DNA of 64,000 nucleotides from Synergistaceae bacterium (GTDB taxonomy: Bacteria > Synergistota > Synergistia > Synergistales > Aminobacteriaceae). The translations under genes and the position numbers were made by a program. Positions 62,875 through 64,000 of the stretch are shown piece after piece. The notes beneath the pieces were generated by a model. It saw only the letters and a list, made by a program, of their open reading frames with translations, was not told the origin of the DNA and did no database searches. Within the stretch, counting starts at the first letter, position 1, and each line of letters opens with the position of its first letter. Where the stretch lies: contig JAHDLC010000001.1 in assembly GCA_018436595.1 (NCBI GenBank), positions 79,060 to 143,059 on the forward strand, in the 5' to 3' direction.

Positions 62875-63096
62875 TCAATCGAGCTCCCAGTCTTTGCGAG
62901 CCTCTTCGTAAGGAATGAAATTCCCGCGCCCGGCCGTCTCCAGGTACTGCGAAAGGAGGGGCCGGGCGTACTCGTTCCCGATTTGGTCCATCAGAGCCCG
63001 GCGAATGAACAGGGACACCGTCGTTCCGGTTCTCTCCGCGTACTGCCTGATCAGCTTTGCTTCTTCCTCGGATACCCGAACCGTAATCCTCGCCAT
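62875..63096 (-). CDS. Ribbon-helix-helix antitoxin-like protein
   Basis: 73 residues. N-terminal ITVRVSEEEAKLIRQYAERT followed by VSLFIRRALMDQI is a typical ribbon-helix-helix; the C-terminus (IPYEEARKDWELD) could contact a toxin. GGAGGTGG precedes the ATG. No toxin gene follows on its strand, so it is orphaned or acts elsewhere. A broken paralogue lies at 56092-56312. Confidence 0.85.
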   Translation of the reverse strand: MARITVRVSEEEAKLIRQYAERTGTTVSLFIRRALMDQIGNEYARPLLSQYLETAGRGNFIPYEEARKDWELD

Positions 63097-63429
63097 TTCA
63101 CCACCTCCGGGTTCTTATCGAAAATCAAACCAGCGAGGGTTGAAAAAGACCGCAGAATCTTCCAAACTTTTCTTTGACCACGGATTCACAACTGCAATCC
63201 CTATTTCCCTTTATTTCTAGAGAAAGATCTCAATTTACCCAAAACAGAGAGATATCCTTTGGTGAAAACGAAATTCCATGAAATAATACTTTTAACTACT
63301 TTTTTCTGAAGAGCTTGCAAAATTTTATTAAGTGTGGTAGTACTATTTTAGCAATAACGCTTGACAGAAAAGCCTATTTTTATCTTCTTGAAACTGGTTG
63401 TTTGGCTTGATGAGTTGTTGCGAAACGCG
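63097..63429. other. AT-rich intergenic stretch, no gene seen
   Basis: About 330 bases between the ribbon-helix-helix gene and the IS21-type end. No supported gene; several A/T runs. It may be the target into which the insertion element entered. Confidence 0.45.
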
Positions 63430-63436
63430 TTTTTTT

Positions 63437-63533
63437 AGAGCCACTTGCTCGCAGATATGAGAGCCGCCTCCGCGCTTAAACAGAGCCATCGGCGCGCGGG
63501 GTGAGAGCCACCCCATTGGAACGAAGCGGCTCT
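63437..63533. repeat. Four AGAGCC repeats at 22-23 bp spacing plus one inverted copy
   Basis: AGAGCC starts at 63437, 63460, 63482 and 63504; GGCTCT is at 63528-63533. Spacing of about two helical turns places all copies on one face of the DNA. Confidence 0.75.
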
Positions 63534-63553
63534 GCACCTTGACAACCTGAAGA

Positions 63554-63991
63554 TCAATCGCGGGCTGCTTCACGCATGGACTTTTTGCCCTTGATGACGA
63601 TATTGTACGCCTGAGAACAGAGTCGGTCCGTTATCGCCTCGGCGGCAACCGGGACAGGAATCTGGTCCAGCCATTCGGCGGGCTCGAACTGGGAGGCAAT
63701 GATCGTAGCCTGGTGGTTGTGCCTCCGGTCGACGAGCGAGAGCAGCATCTGGGTGTCCTCCACGGAGATGGGAAACAGAAGCCATTCGTCGATAATCAGG
63801 AGGTCGTACTTGATAAACTGCTTCCTCAGGCGATTAAAGGCTTCCACCCCCTTGATTCTGGCCATTTTCAACTCGTCCAGCAGATCAGGCAGCTGAATGT
63901 AGCGGGTCTTCAGAAAACGCCTGCAGGCGGCCTGTCCGAGAGCCTGGGCAAGGAAGGACTTGCCTTTATGTAAAGCTTTACATAAAGGCAA
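63554..63991 (-). pseudogene. istB: istB ATPase gene of an IS21-family element, broken in the Walker A region
   Basis: The protein has IstB features: GKSFLAQALGQAACR, IIDEWLL (Walker B) and a sensor region ending in ITDRLCSQAYNIVIKGKKSMRE. The normal N-terminal 100 or so residues and the first half of Walker A (usually G-x-x-G-x-GKS) are missing. In their place is a short sequence reading MPLCKALHKGKS, closed upstream by an in-frame TAA at 63992-63994. The break coincides with a 30-bp palindrome at 63961-63990. Confidence 0.8.
63961..63990. repeat. Perfect 30-bp palindrome at the istB break
   Basis: TGCCTTTATGTAAAG is followed directly by its exact reverse complement. It lies exactly at the point where the istB homology stops and could be an end of another inserted element or a rearrangement point. 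Confidence 0.85.
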
Positions 63992-64000
63992 TTATGCGAA

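Larger units (their letters stand above)
63430..64000 (-). mobile_element. IS21-family element end with truncated istB
   Basis: The element end is marked by four AGAGCC repeats at 63437, 63460, 63482 and 63504 (spacing 22-23 bases) and an inverted copy (GGCTCT) at 63528. These look like the multiple transposase-binding sites of IS21 ends. The istB frame follows on the minus strand. The other end lies outside the window or has been lost. Confidence 0.65.

Noticed and set aside
63437..63533. Regular 22-bp repeats as a mini CRISPR array
   Set aside because: The repeated core is only six bases and lies at an IS21-type end; no cas genes are present.

Overview
The window is GC-rich bacterial chromosome with dense gene packing, short ATGA-type overlaps and strong GGAGG ribosome binding sites. 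The gene set points to an anaerobic, amino-acid- and peptide-using bacterium, most likely of the Synergistetes (Synergistota). Pointers are a DUF3798 solute-binding protein with its RbsA-like ABC transporter, a complete dipeptide ABC importer beside an M20 amidohydrolase, a secreted C69 dipeptidase and many HD-GYP/GGDEF proteins. No rRNA, tRNA or CRISPR array was seen. The phylum assignment is inference from gene content only.

Layout. 1-6.6 kb: 3' part of a cardiolipin-synthase-like gene, an HD-GYP sensor, a patatin-like lipase, a zinc-ribbon membrane protein, and on the minus strand a secreted DUF2993-like/YiiX-like fusion. 6.8-12.8 kb: two paralogous minus-strand Cache-HAMP-PAS-GGDEF-HD-GYP receptors with a small membrane protein between them. 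13-17.9 kb: a Met-rich Spy/ZraP-like periplasmic protein divergent from a NarL-type two-component system, then macro-domain, peptide-deformylase-like, hemerythrin and small hypothetical genes. 18-26.7 kb: a 7TM-PAS-GGDEF protein, an Xaa-Pro peptidase and the DUF3798 ABC transporter. 27-37.3 kb: a lower-GC block with a CapA-like protein, a GC-rich M20 hydrolase, the Dpp-type importer (five genes) and an unusual regulator with a winged helix. 37.3-44.9 kb: RsgA, a RelE-type toxin-antitoxin pair, CorA, and small enzymes including a possible double GIY-YIG protein, a CAT-like acetyltransferase, a dienelactone-hydrolase-like protein and OsmC. 45.2-48.7 kb: a three-gene signalling cluster (MEDS-HD-GYP, a CarH-like B12-binding protein without a DNA-binding domain, and a GGDEF protein). 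48.9-56 kb: hydrolases, PhzF, an orphan AbiEi-like antitoxin, SDR, amidase, GNAT, methyltransferase and MBL genes. 56-63.1 kb: a decayed ribbon-helix-helix gene, two secreted Ntn-type cysteine hydrolases around a broken phzF fragment, YitT, a secreted carbohydrate-binding-like protein and an intact paralogue of the decayed gene. 63.4-64 kb: an IS21-type end with a truncated istB.

Six proteins that make or break c-di-GMP (two with both domains) and no EAL protein were found, so all degradation visible here would be by HD-GYP. The most interesting locus is 45.2-48.7 kb. Its B12 protein carries both motifs known from cobalamin photoreceptors (W-x9-EH and E-x-H-x-x-G) and sits between one predicted c-di-GMP phosphodiesterase and one predicted cyclase, suggesting a light- or corrinoid-controlled c-di-GMP switch.
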